Below the pieces are notes generated by a model. That model worked only from the letters and a program-made list of their open reading frames with translations, was not told where the DNA came from and ran no database searches. This document shows positions 45,548-52,347 of a stretch of 64,000 nucleotides of DNA, in pieces (within the stretch, counting starts at the first letter, position 1; the number at the start of each line of letters is the position of its first letter). The DNA comes from Sphingomonas chungangi (GTDB lineage Bacteria; Pseudomonadota; Alphaproteobacteria; Sphingomonadales; Sphingomonadaceae): assembly GCF_013778325.1 (NCBI RefSeq), contig NZ_JACEIB010000001.1, forward strand, positions 186,001 to 250,000. The letters run 5' to 3'. The position numbers and the translations under genes were made by a program.

Positions 45548-46278
45548 GCCGGCGCCGCAAGGCCGAAATCGGCGAAAGCGAAGCGATGGCGCTCGGTCGA
45601 GGGAAAGGCGGCCAGGATGTCGATCCCGCGCCGGTCGAGCCGCATGTGATAGGTGGTCACCACCTTGGGCGCCGCGTCCGCAAATCCGGCGGGATCGAGC
45701 AGCGCGACGTTCACCCGGTGTACGGCATCGCGCACCGACGCGTAGCGGATCAGCTGCGCCCCGATCGCGCGCGCCTCGCCGGCCAACTGCTGGCAGGCGG
45801 CATAATCGGCCGGATCGGTCCATAGCGCGCGGCCCGTGTCGAGCGGCGGCGTAGTCAGGTCCAGCGCGCGCTCGACCCGCAGCCGCACCGTATAGGCGCT
45901 GTGCTCGATCGTCCCGCGCGGCAGCTGGGTGCCGGGGGAGCGGGAGAAGAAGAGCAGCCGCCAGTAGGCGGCTTCCGCGACGGCGGTCGCGGCATGCTCT
46001 GACGCGTAGAAGATTCCGGGCCGTTCGTAGGCGCGGCGGAAGCGCGAGGCCTTGGCGTAGCCGTAGCGGAACGGCGTCGACAGCAGGTAGTCCAGCCCCC
46101 GCGCGGCCAAAGGCAGGCTGGGCTTCGCCTCTTCGGCGAGATCTTCGAGCAGCCGCTGATCGGCGGCATCGTCCGCCAGCCGGTTGGTCGAGATGCGGTG
46201 CTGGGCCTCGACGATGCGCCAGACCTTCCCCGCATAGGGTCGGACATCGGCGGCCGTGGGAACCGGCTCAGACGCCAT
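45544..46278 (-). CDS. RES-domain toxin (ParT/MbcT-like)
   Basis: A protein of about 244 residues with the RES domain (PF08808), fold-related to ADP-ribosyltransferases and NAD-degrading toxins. The core segments are YGYAKASRFRRAYERPGIFYASEHAATAVAEAAYWR, read in parts, with the RES-type arginine and glutamate, then later SAYTVRLRVERALDLT and NVALLDPAGFA. Relatives include MbcT of Mycobacterium tuberculosis and ParT of a Sphingobium strain, which modifies phosphoribosyl-pyrophosphate synthetase. It follows a ParS-type antitoxin gene. The ATG at 46278 lacks a ribosome site; a GTG at 46293, lying within a strong hairpin, has purine-rich sequence upstream and would add five residues. Confidence 0.85.
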   Translation of the reverse strand: MASEPVPTAADVRPYAGKVWRIVEAQHRISTNRLADDAADQRLLEDLAEEAKPSLPLAARGLDYLLSTPFRYGYAKASRFRRAYERPGIFYASEHAATAVAEAAYWRLLFFSRSPGTQLPRGTIEHSAYTVRLRVERALDLTTPPLDTGRALWTDPADYAACQQLAGEARAIGAQLIRYASVRDAVHRVNVALLDPAGFADAAPKVVTTYHMRLDRRGIDILAAFPSTERHRFAFADFGLAAPA

Positions 46279-46286
46279 TTGATAGA

Positions 46287-46386
46287 GCCGCACCGGCCCC
46301 CACCCGACCTCCCAACGGCAGTATCATGTGGGAGGTCGGGTGGGGGAGCGGGCCGGTGCGGCCGAATGCGCTTTTCCGCGCATTCG
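46287..46386. repeat. Double-hairpin palindromic repeat between antitoxin and RES toxin
   Basis: Two adjacent palindromes lie here. The larger pairs 46287-46314 with 46329-46362 in two perfect arms of 13 and 15 bases (GCCGCACCGGCCC and CCACCCGACCTCCCA), with a 6-base bulge on one side and a 14-base loop. The smaller is CGAATGCGC-ttttcc-GCGCATTCG at 46363-46386. In the toxin mRNA, the larger stem includes the purine-rich stretch and the possible GTG start at 46293. It resembles extragenic palindromes rather than a classic terminator. Confidence 0.85.
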
Positions 46387-46397
46387 CAAACAGACCC

Positions 46398-46772
46398 TCA
46401 GACGTGGGCGCGGAAGTCGTCGACATAGTGCGTGACCTCGCCCAGCCCCTTGATGGTGCGGATCAGATCGAGCGGCCGGCCGGCGAGATCGAGATTGGGC
46501 GTCCTCAGCCAGGAGATCGAGGCCTCGTCGTCGCTGCCCATCAGCGCGTCCAGCCCGCGAAAAAGGCGCAGCAGGTACTGGCCGAGCTCGAACGCCTTGC
46601 TCTGCGGCTCCATGCGGAAGGCGCCGCTGCGCAGCCGCGAGGCGGTCGCGGGCGAGAGGCCGAGGATCGCGCCGAGCTGATCGTTGGTCAGCCGCCAGCT
46701 TTCCGCGATGCGCGCGACGGCGATCCCGAGCACCCGAACCCGATCGTCATTCGACTGGACAGCGGCTTCCAT
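46398..46772 (-). CDS. Antitoxin Xre/MbcA/ParS family (DUF2384-type)
   Basis: A 124-residue antitoxin. An Xre-like helix-turn-helix (LTNDQLGAILGLSPATASRLRSG) is followed by the carboxy-terminal domain with SWLRTPNLDLAGRPLDLIRT, which blocks the RES toxin's active site in known pairs. It precedes the toxin gene, as is usual for this module. The ATG at 46772 has AAGGA 6 bases upstream; the ATG at 46778 would touch the ribosome site. It probably represses its own promoter through the palindrome at 46786-46797. Confidence 0.87.
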   Translation of the reverse strand: MEAAVQSNDDRVRVLGIAVARIAESWRLTNDQLGAILGLSPATASRLRSGAFRMEPQSKAFELGQYLLRLFRGLDALMGSDDEASISWLRTPNLDLAGRPLDLIRTIKGLGEVTHYVDDFRAHV

Positions 46773-46785
46773 GGTCATTCCTTAG

Positions 46786-46823
46786 ACCGATATCGGTATA
46801 TATCGTTCCAAGGAGCAATTCAA
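46786..46823 (-). promoter_or_regulatory. Promoter and palindromic operator of the toxin-antitoxin pair
   Basis: Reading the minus strand, TTGAAT (46818-46823) and TATATA/TATACC (46795-46802) make a plausible -35/-10 pair with 15-17 base spacing, overlapping the pyrC stop codon. A perfect 12-base palindrome ACCGATATCGGT (46786-46797) lies between the -10 box and the ribosome site, where antitoxin binding would block transcription. The AT-rich run stands out from the surrounding GC-rich sequence. Confidence 0.65.
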
Positions 46824-47857
46824 TCGACGAACTGCCAGCGCACCGTTTCGCCGGCGTGGAACGGCACCAGCGCAAGCGCGCCGTCACCGATCCGATCGGG
46901 TACGACGGTATCGACCCGCTCCAGCGTGATCGTGCCCTCATTGAGGGGAAGGCCGTAGAAGCGCGGACCATGCTCGGAGGCGAAACCCTCCAGCCGATCG
47001 AGCACGCCGTCCTCCTCGAACACCTGCGCATAGCTTTCGATCGCATAGGGCGCGTTGAAGATGCCGGCGCAGCCGCAGGCGGTCTCCTTGCGGTCGATCG
47101 CGTGCGGCGCGCTGTCGGTGCCGAGGAAGAATTTGGGCGATCCCGACACCGCCGCGCGCCGCACGGCCAGCCGGTGCTTCTCGCGCTTGGCGACCGGCAG
47201 GCAATAAGCGTGCGGCCGGATGCCGCCGTCGAAGATCGCGTTGCGGTTGATGACCAGATGCTGCGGCGTGATCGTGGCGGCGATCTGGGGGCCGCTCTCC
47301 TCGACGAAGGCGGCCGCCTCGGCGGTGGTGATATGCTCCAGCACGATCCTGAGCGCAGGATAATCGCGCACCAGCGGCGCGAGGATCGTGTCGATGAACA
47401 CCGCCTCGCGATCGAAGATGTCGACGTGACGGTCGGTCACCTCGCCGTGGATCAGCAGCGGCATGCCGATCCGTTGCATCGTCTCCAGCACGCCGGTGAG
47501 CTTGCGGATGTCGGTGACGCCGTGGGCGCTGTTGGTCGTCGCGTGGGCGGGGTAGAGCTTGCAGGCGGTGAACACGCCCTCCGCATGCCCGCGCGCGATC
47601 TCCGCCGGATCGGCGCCGTCGGTCAGGTAGCAGGTCATCAGCGGCGTGAAATCGGCGCCCTCGGGCAGCGCGGCGAGGATGCGATCGCGATAGGCGCTCG
47701 CCGCCTCCATGGTGGTGACGGGCGGCGTCAGGTTCGGCATCACGATCGCGCGGGCGAACTGGCGCGCGGTGTAGCCCGCCACTGCCTTCAGCATGTCGCC
47801 GTCGCGCAGGTGGACATGCCAGTCGTCGGGGCGGCGGATCGTGATCATATCGGTCAT
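46820..47857 (-). CDS. pyrC: Dihydroorotase (class II, E. coli PyrC type)
   Basis: A 345-residue zinc amidohydrolase that closes carbamoyl-aspartate to dihydroorotate in pyrimidine synthesis. Metal-binding [10 protein letters not shown] lies near the start; the carboxylated lysine is in [24 protein letters not shown] and IVLEHITT give the other metal histidines, and LGTDSAPH the catalytic aspartate. Length and motifs fit the PyrC-type enzymes that act without aspartate transcarbamoylase. It starts at the ATG at 47857 and lies 47 bases upstream of the antitoxin gene on the same strand. Confidence 0.95.
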   Translation of the reverse strand: MTDMITIRRPDDWHVHLRDGDMLKAVAGYTARQFARAIVMPNLTPPVTTMEAASAYRDRILAALPEGADFTPLMTCYLTDGADPAEIARGHAEGVFTACKLYPAHATTNSAHGVTDIRKLTGVLETMQRIGMPLLIHGEVTDRHVDIFDREAVFIDTILAPLVRDYPALRIVLEHITTAEAAAFVEESGPQIAATITPQHLVINRNAIFDGGIRPHAYCLPVAKREKHRLAVRRAAVSGSPKFFLGTDSAPHAIDRKETACGCAGIFNAPYAIESYAQVFEEDGVLDRLEGFASEHGPRFYGLPLNEGTITLERVDTVVPDRIGDGALALVPFHAGETVRWQFVD

Positions 47858-47997
47858 GGCGCGGCTCTAGCTCCGCCGCGCGCGATATGCCAAGCGAGTC
47901 TGCGCATCGCCCGGCAAGGACACGCTTGGACCTTTGGCGAACGATATCCGCACGGATCGACTCGAAACGGCGCGCGGAGGTCGTTAAGGATTTCCGC

Positions 47998-48543
47998 GTG
48001 GACGATGCACGCCTCTCCCGATTGACCGAACGCCAGAAGGCGTGCCTGCGCCTCGTCCGCGCCGGCTACACCACCAAGGAGATCGCCGCCCGGCTCGGCG
48101 CGTCGCCCGGCGCGATCGACAAGACGGTGAAGCTCGCCATGGCGAAGCTCGGCGTCGACCGGCGCTCGGTGGCGGCGCGCATGCTGGAACGCCACGAGGC
48201 GGAGGGAGGGTACCAGCCTTTGGACCCCCCAAGGCTGGACCTTCCGGAACCGGCGGAACCCGGCAGGATCGGCGCGTCACCTCGCAGGGAGGGGATGTTC
48301 GAGCCATCGGCGCCGATGGTCGTCCGCGAGGAGAGGAGCGTCTTCGAGCCGCTCGTCTCGCCCCGGCCGGCACCGGCGCCCGATCCGGACGAGGATGAAA
48401 GGGACTCCGCTTTCGACGTCGCGATCGCGATGCGATCGTCTGCCGACTGGATCGTAAAGATCTGCTCGGCGCTGGCGCTCGTCTGCGTGGCCGCTCTCCT
48501 CCTCAGCAAGCTCTGGGACTGGGTCCTGCACCAGCCGCACTGA
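47998..48543 (+). CDS. LuxR-type HTH protein with C-terminal membrane anchor
   Basis: A 181-residue protein. The amino-terminal 65 residues are a LuxR/GerE helix-turn-helix: LTERQKACLRLVRAGYTTKEIA, then LGASPGAIDKTVKLAMAKLGV, read in parts. A proline- and charge-rich linker follows, and a single membrane segment lies near the carboxy terminus (IVKICSALALVCVAALLL). There is no receiver or autoinducer domain, so it may be a membrane-held DNA-binding protein. The GTG at 47998 is chosen because TAAGGA lies 7-8 bases upstream and the domain begins at once. The target is unknown. Confidence 0.8.
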   Translation: MDDARLSRLTERQKACLRLVRAGYTTKEIAARLGASPGAIDKTVKLAMAKLGVDRRSVAARMLERHEAEGGYQPLDPPRLDLPEPAEPGRIGASPRREGMFEPSAPMVVREERSVFEPLVSPRPAPAPDPDEDERDSAFDVAIAMRSSADWIVKICSALALVCVAALLLSKLWDWVLHQPH

Positions 48544-48579
48544 TCGCCGGGCCTCGCGCTCCGGCGCGGGGAGACGAAA

Positions 48580-49035
48580 ATGCCCACTCCAAGGACGATC
48601 GAAGCGCGCAAGCGCGTCTCGCAGCCGGTGGCGCTGGCCATCGCCGGCGTGAAGGAATCGCTCAACACCGGGATGATCCAGATCGGCCAGATGCTGATCG
48701 GTATCGCCGAGGCGCGGATGGACCCCGATGCCCGCATGCCGCTCTCGATCGGCGCCGATGCGGTCGATCACGCGGTCGAGTTGCTGAGCGCGACCTCGAC
48801 GGCCTATCGCAAGGCGGTAATCGCGCACGGCGCGCTCTCGATCGACAAGGCCGATCTCGGCCTCAAGACGGTGGCGTGGGGCGACTGGTTCCCGACACCC
48901 ACCACCAGCGATCTCGAGCGGATCGGCGCCGATGCCGATCTCGTCCGCGCCTTCCAGGATGCGGGCGCCGAACCGGTGGCCCAGGACGCGGCGCGCGGCA
49001 CCGTCGTCGGCCTTCCGGGCCGCGTCGCCGCCTGA
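48580..49035 (+). CDS. Hypothetical protein
   Basis: A 151-residue protein that I do not recognise. It is soluble by composition, with a helical amino-terminal half (GVKESLNTGMIQIGQMLIGIAEA) and a glycine/alanine-rich carboxy end. A WGDWFPTP segment lies near residue 100. A GGGGAGA ribosome site precedes the ATG. It lies 36 bases after the LuxR-type gene and 43 before a membrane protein gene, so the three may be co-transcribed. Confidence 0.65.
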   Translation: MPTPRTIEARKRVSQPVALAIAGVKESLNTGMIQIGQMLIGIAEARMDPDARMPLSIGADAVDHAVELLSATSTAYRKAVIAHGALSIDKADLGLKTVAWGDWFPTPTTSDLERIGADADLVRAFQDAGAEPVAQDAARGTVVGLPGRVAA

Positions 49036-49078
49036 TCCACCCCTTGACCGGGCCGGCGATGGCTGGTCCGGTCAAGCG

Positions 49079-49546
49079 ATGGAGACGATCGAGCACCACA
49101 CCGAGATATTCTCCGCGCTGTTCCTCGCCGCGACCCTCTATGCGGCCTTGCGCGGCGGGGCTCCGGAACGGCTCGCTCTGCTGGTCTTCTGGCTGGGAAG
49201 CCTCACCTCGGTCGCGCTCGTGTCCCCGCTGGGGAAGCGGTGGGCGCATGTCGAATACGGGCTCCTCGCCAGCGATCTGGCGATGCTCTGCGCCTTCGCG
49301 GCGCTCACTTATCATGCGAGACGGCATTGGCCCTTATGGATGACCAGCATGCAGGCGATCGAGGTCTTGTGCCACGTTCCGATCCTGCTCGCGCCGGACG
49401 TCAACCGGCCAGCCTATATGTCGCTGCAGGCGCTCTGGGCCTATCCGATGGTGGTGCTGCTCATCATCGGCGTGCGGCGCCACCGGCTGAGGCTGAAGCG
49501 GACCGGGAGAGACGTCTCCTGGAGGCGATCCTCCGCCCGATCGTAG
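49079..49546 (+). CDS. Small multi-pass membrane protein of unknown function
   Basis: A 155-residue protein with about four or five hydrophobic segments (for example FSALFLAATLYAAL, LLVFWLGSLTSVALV, LLASDLAMLCAFAALTY and LWAYPMVVLLIIGV) and a basic carboxy-terminal tail. No family is recognised. The ATG at 49079 has no clear ribosome site. Its last 28 bases overlap the open frame of the RadC-like gene in another frame, which suggests translational coupling of the two. Confidence 0.65.
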   Translation: METIEHHTEIFSALFLAATLYAALRGGAPERLALLVFWLGSLTSVALVSPLGKRWAHVEYGLLASDLAMLCAFAALTYHARRHWPLWMTSMQAIEVLCHVPILLAPDVNRPAYMSLQALWAYPMVVLLIIGVRRHRLRLKRTGRDVSWRRSSARS

Positions 49547-50088
49547 GTCGCGACGCCGGCCGCCGATCCGACGAACTGCTGATCCGGCACCACAGCCTCG
49601 GCGCGGTGCTCTCCGCCGACGAGGGCGGCGATCCGGACGACGGCGTCGCGGCCCATCTCGCGACGATCCACGAAGCCATGATCGCGGCGGCGCGCGGGCG
49701 CTGCATGGACGGGCCGCTGTTCGCCGGCTCGCGGGCCGTCACCGACTATTTGATGCTCGGCATGTCGCACCTCCGTTACGAGCAGGTCCGCGTGCTGTTC
49801 CTCACCGTGCGCAACGGGTTGATCGGGGACGAGGTGCTCGCGCGCGGCACCGTCGACCAGGCGCCGATCTACCCGCGCGAAATCCTGAAGCGCGCGCTCG
49901 AGGTAGGCGCGGCGGGGATCGTGGTGGCGCACAACCATCCCTCCGGCGACCGCAACCCGAGCATGGCCGACATCCGCGCGAGCCGGGCGCTGCGCGAGGG
50001 CGGGGAGGCGCTCGGCGTCGCCCTGCTCGATCACCTGATCCTCGCGCGCTCGGGTTGGACCAGCCTTCGCGCCGAGGGGCACATCTGA
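49519..50088 (+). CDS. RadC-like JAB-domain protein (start uncertain)
   Basis: A protein of about 190 residues that ends in a RadC/JAB metalloprotease-like domain. RYEQVRVLFLTVRNGLIGDE leads into the intact JAMM motif HNHPSGDRNPSMAD (HxH, seven residues, SxxD), then LGVALLDHLILARSG, read in parts. The amino end (LLEAILRPIVGRDAG) resembles the helical part that precedes the domain in RadC proteins. No ATG, GTG or TTG lies at a suitable place. The CTG at 49519 is behind GGGAGA, but this start is a guess; an ATG at 49336 would lie deep in the membrane protein gene. RadC-family function is unresolved; a role in DNA repair is no longer accepted. Confidence 0.7.
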   Translation: MEAILRPIVGRDAGRRSDELLIRHHSLGAVLSADEGGDPDDGVAAHLATIHEAMIAAARGRCMDGPLFAGSRAVTDYLMLGMSHLRYEQVRVLFLTVRNGLIGDEVLARGTVDQAPIYPREILKRALEVGAAGIVVAHNHPSGDRNPSMADIRASRALREGGEALGVALLDHLILARSGWTSLRAEGHI

Positions 50089-50135
50089 AGGCGCAAGCGG
50101 CGCCCACCTTTCAATCTCTTTTCGGGGGACCATCC

Positions 50136-50381
50136 ATGTTCGACATCATCATTCGCTATCAGGACGGCCGGGAAGCCCGGCACGAAGGTTGCCCGGCGAC
50201 GATCAACGCCGCCATGTCCGTCGCGCTCGATACGGCCGACGAGCTGGGGCACGACATGACGGCGGAAGATCCGCGCCGCGCCCGCTCGGTCGAAATCTGG
50301 GAGGGCGAGGACATGCAGCTGTCCATCACGGTGCTAGCCGGCGGTCTGCTCAGCGATGCAGGTGTTCCAGCCGCGCGATGA
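50136..50381 (+). CDS. Small hypothetical protein
   Basis: An 81-residue acidic protein (start FDIIIRYQDGREARHEG) that I do not recognise. GGGGGA lies about 7 bases before the ATG at 50136. It follows the RadC-like gene by 47 bases. Its last 32 bases overlap a small convergent gene on the other strand. Confidence 0.6.
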   Translation: MFDIIIRYQDGREARHEGCPATINAAMSVALDTADELGHDMTAEDPRRARSVEIWEGEDMQLSITVLAGGLLSDAGVPAAR

Positions 50382-50550
50382 TCGAGCGCCAGGTCGCCAT
50401 GCTCGCCCCGTCCTGAGCCGCCGCGAGCTGCCGCCGGGCGACCTCCAGCGCGCGCCCGGCGAACTTGGCGGCCATGCCCTCGGCCATGGCGTCCACGGCC
50501 GGCGCGCTACCCAGCACGGCAACGCCCTCGTTATGGTCGGCCAACCGCAA
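50350..50550 (-). CDS. Small hypothetical protein (TTG start likely)
   Basis: A possible 66-residue helical protein (DHNEGVAVLGSAPAVDAMAEGMA, read in parts, and ATWRSIIARLEHLHR at the end) that I do not recognise. The only starts are TTG at 50550 or at 50544; the latter is better spaced from the upstream CGGGGGA. Amino-acid use looks like that of a real small protein, and no larger gene covers it. It overlaps the end of the plus-strand small gene. Confidence 0.45.
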   Translation of the reverse strand: MRLADHNEGVAVLGSAPAVDAMAEGMAAKFAGRALEVARRQLAAAQDGASMATWRSIIARLEHLHR

Positions 50551-50636
50551 TCCCCCGCAATTCTCTCATAGGGATCATGGCGTAAAAGGCGGTCTCTCGC
50601 AAATGCCGCGCGCGCATGCGACCAAGCATGCCCTGG

Positions 50637-51209
50637 CTAGTCGGATGAAGACGCGGCCTTCGCAGCCGCCCTCCACCCGTGATAGCCGCGCATGGCCAGC
50701 AATGTCATCGCCAGATAGAGCCCGGCGGTGGGCAGCAGCCCCTTGAAGACGAACATCCCGACGTAGAAGAGGTCCACCACGATCCAGAGCAGCCAGTTCG
50801 CGGCGTGGCGGCGCGCCGTCCAGAACTGGGCGACAAGGCTGAAGCTGGTCAGCGTCGAATCCATCCAGGGCAGCGCCGCGTTGGTATAGTGGCTGGTGAA
50901 CCAGCCGATTGCGACCGCGCCGATCGCGCCGACGAGCAATCCGGCGATCGCCTGCCATGCCGGCAGCGGCAGCACGACGACCTCGCCCGCATCGTCTTTG
51001 CCGCGCGCCCAGGCGATCCAGCCGTAGATTATGCCGAGACCGAACAGTGCCTGCAGCACCATGTCGGCATAGAGCCGCACGTCGAGGAACAGCTTGAAGT
51101 AGAGCGCGCAGGCCAAGAGGTTGATGGGCCAGCACAGCATCCGGCGTTTCGCGGTCAGCCAGATCGCCAGGAAGGTGATGACGACGGCGACGATCTCCAG
51201 CACAGACAT
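50637..51209 (-). CDS. pnuT: PnuC-family transporter, probably thiamine (PnuT-type)
   Basis: A 190-residue integral membrane protein of the PnuC family of facilitators for nicotinamide riboside, riboflavin or thiamine. Seven hydrophobic helices can be drawn; typical segments are WPINLLACALYFKLFLDVRLYADM and NWLLWIVVDLFYVGMFVFKGLL, read in parts. Because it lies in an operon led by a TPP riboswitch, thiamine is the most likely substrate, and the gene name is given on that basis. Its ATG shares a base with the kinase stop (TGATG). It is the last gene of the operon. Confidence 0.85.
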   Translation of the reverse strand: MSVLEIVAVVITFLAIWLTAKRRMLCWPINLLACALYFKLFLDVRLYADMVLQALFGLGIIYGWIAWARGKDDAGEVVVLPLPAWQAIAGLLVGAIGAVAIGWFTSHYTNAALPWMDSTLTSFSLVAQFWTARRHAANWLLWIVVDLFYVGMFVFKGLLPTAGLYLAMTLLAMRGYHGWRAAAKAASSSD

Positions 51210-52345
51210 CAGGCGAGCGCCCGAATGTCTTCGAGGAAGGCCCGGCCCGGTGACGACAGGAACCACTCGGCATGGCCTATGAGATAGTCGTCCCACGCCA
51301 CGGCGGCATCGCGGCGATCGCCGGTGATGCCGGCGAAATAGTCGGCCTCGGACATCGCGAACTCGATATGGGCCAGCGGAAGCAGGCGCGCGACGGTCTC
51401 GATGTCGTCGGGGGTGAGCGGCAGGACTGTCCGATAGCCGGCGACCAGCGCGGCGACCGTCCCCGCATCCGCGATGCCGTCCTCGCCCAGCCGCAGCCAC
51501 TCGACGGCGGTGCGTTCGATCGCGGTGGCGAAATCGTGCAGTGCCGAGGTGCGCGTCGCCAGCCCGAAGTCGAACACCGCCGAGACGGTGCCGTCCGGCG
51601 CCCAGAGCAGGTTCGATGGATGCCAGTCGTTATGCGTCCACAGAGACGGCTGCGCCGCGAGCCGCTCGGGCAGTCCCTCGCCCAGCGCGCCGAACAGGTC
51701 CGACAGCTGCGCGCGCCAGGGCCGGTCCGACAGGAAGGCCGCGAGCGCCGGACGGGCACCCACATAAGCCTCCGCCGCCATCAGCGGATCGGCGGCGTTC
51801 AGGATCGTCGCGCTCGCGACCAGCGGTTGCGGCCGGCGCGCCGGCGCTTCGTAGCCCCGCGCGGCCCGATGCAACCGCGCCAGCATCGCGCCCGCCGCAT
51901 GCGCGTGATCGTGCGAGAGGAATGGCGTCCATGACAGCCGGTCGCGATAGAGATCGGCGCCGGGTGCCCGGCGGTGGAGCTCGTAGGTCCACTCGCCGTC
52001 CGCGACGGCGCCCGCCTTCGTTGTCGTCGTCATGATGTCCGGCACCGATATCCCGGCGGCGCGCAGATGCGCGATGAAGCCATGCTCCTCGGCCAGCCCC
52101 TCGGGCGATCGCAGCAACCGGTGATGGCGCTTGAGGAAGAACTCGCCCCGGCTCGTCTGCACCAGCGTCGCCGCCGAGAAGGGGCGCGGCGAATGCCAGC
52201 GCAGCCCAATCAGCCGTCCGGCCGCCGGGAAGCGCCGCAGCACCGCCTCCGCCTCGGACGGCGTGATCGCCGGCCAGGTCGGCGCCTCCATCGCCGTGCC
52301 CATGCCGTGCACGAGATGACCGGCGGTGGCGGGCATGCCGCTCAT
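51209..52345 (-). CDS. APH-family phosphotransferase in the TPP-riboswitch operon (candidate thiamine kinase)
   Basis: A 378-residue protein of the aminoglycoside phosphotransferase/choline-thiamine kinase fold. The catalytic loop is WTHNDWHPSNLLW (HxDxxxxN form), followed by VFDFGLATR, the metal-binding DFG. The amino-terminal lobe has EFFLKRHHR with the nucleotide-contacting lysine. Its place between a TonB receptor and a PnuC-type transporter under a TPP riboswitch makes phosphorylation of imported thiamine the most likely job. A homoserine kinase-like or thiamine-precursor kinase activity cannot be excluded. The ATG at 52345 lies 2 bases after the receptor stop. Confidence 0.82.
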   Translation of the reverse strand: MSGMPATAGHLVHGMGTAMEAPTWPAITPSEAEAVLRRFPAAGRLIGLRWHSPRPFSAATLVQTSRGEFFLKRHHRLLRSPEGLAEEHGFIAHLRAAGISVPDIMTTTTKAGAVADGEWTYELHRRAPGADLYRDRLSWTPFLSHDHAHAAGAMLARLHRAARGYEAPARRPQPLVASATILNAADPLMAAEAYVGARPALAAFLSDRPWRAQLSDLFGALGEGLPERLAAQPSLWTHNDWHPSNLLWAPDGTVSAVFDFGLATRTSALHDFATAIERTAVEWLRLGEDGIADAGTVAALVAGYRTVLPLTPDDIETVARLLPLAHIEFAMSEADYFAGITGDRRDAAVAWDDYLIGHAEWFLSSPGRAFLEDIRALA

Positions 52346-52347
52346 GC

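Noticed and set aside
49240-49518. Amino-terminal extension of the RadC-like frame to the ATG at 49240 or 49336
   Set aside because: The extension lies entirely within the membrane protein gene in another frame and has shadow-like composition.
51209-52345. Aminoglycoside resistance gene
   Set aside because: The APH fold is shared by many small-molecule kinases; the TPP riboswitch and transporter neighbours point to vitamin metabolism instead. The same applies to the APH-fold gene at 37513-38529.
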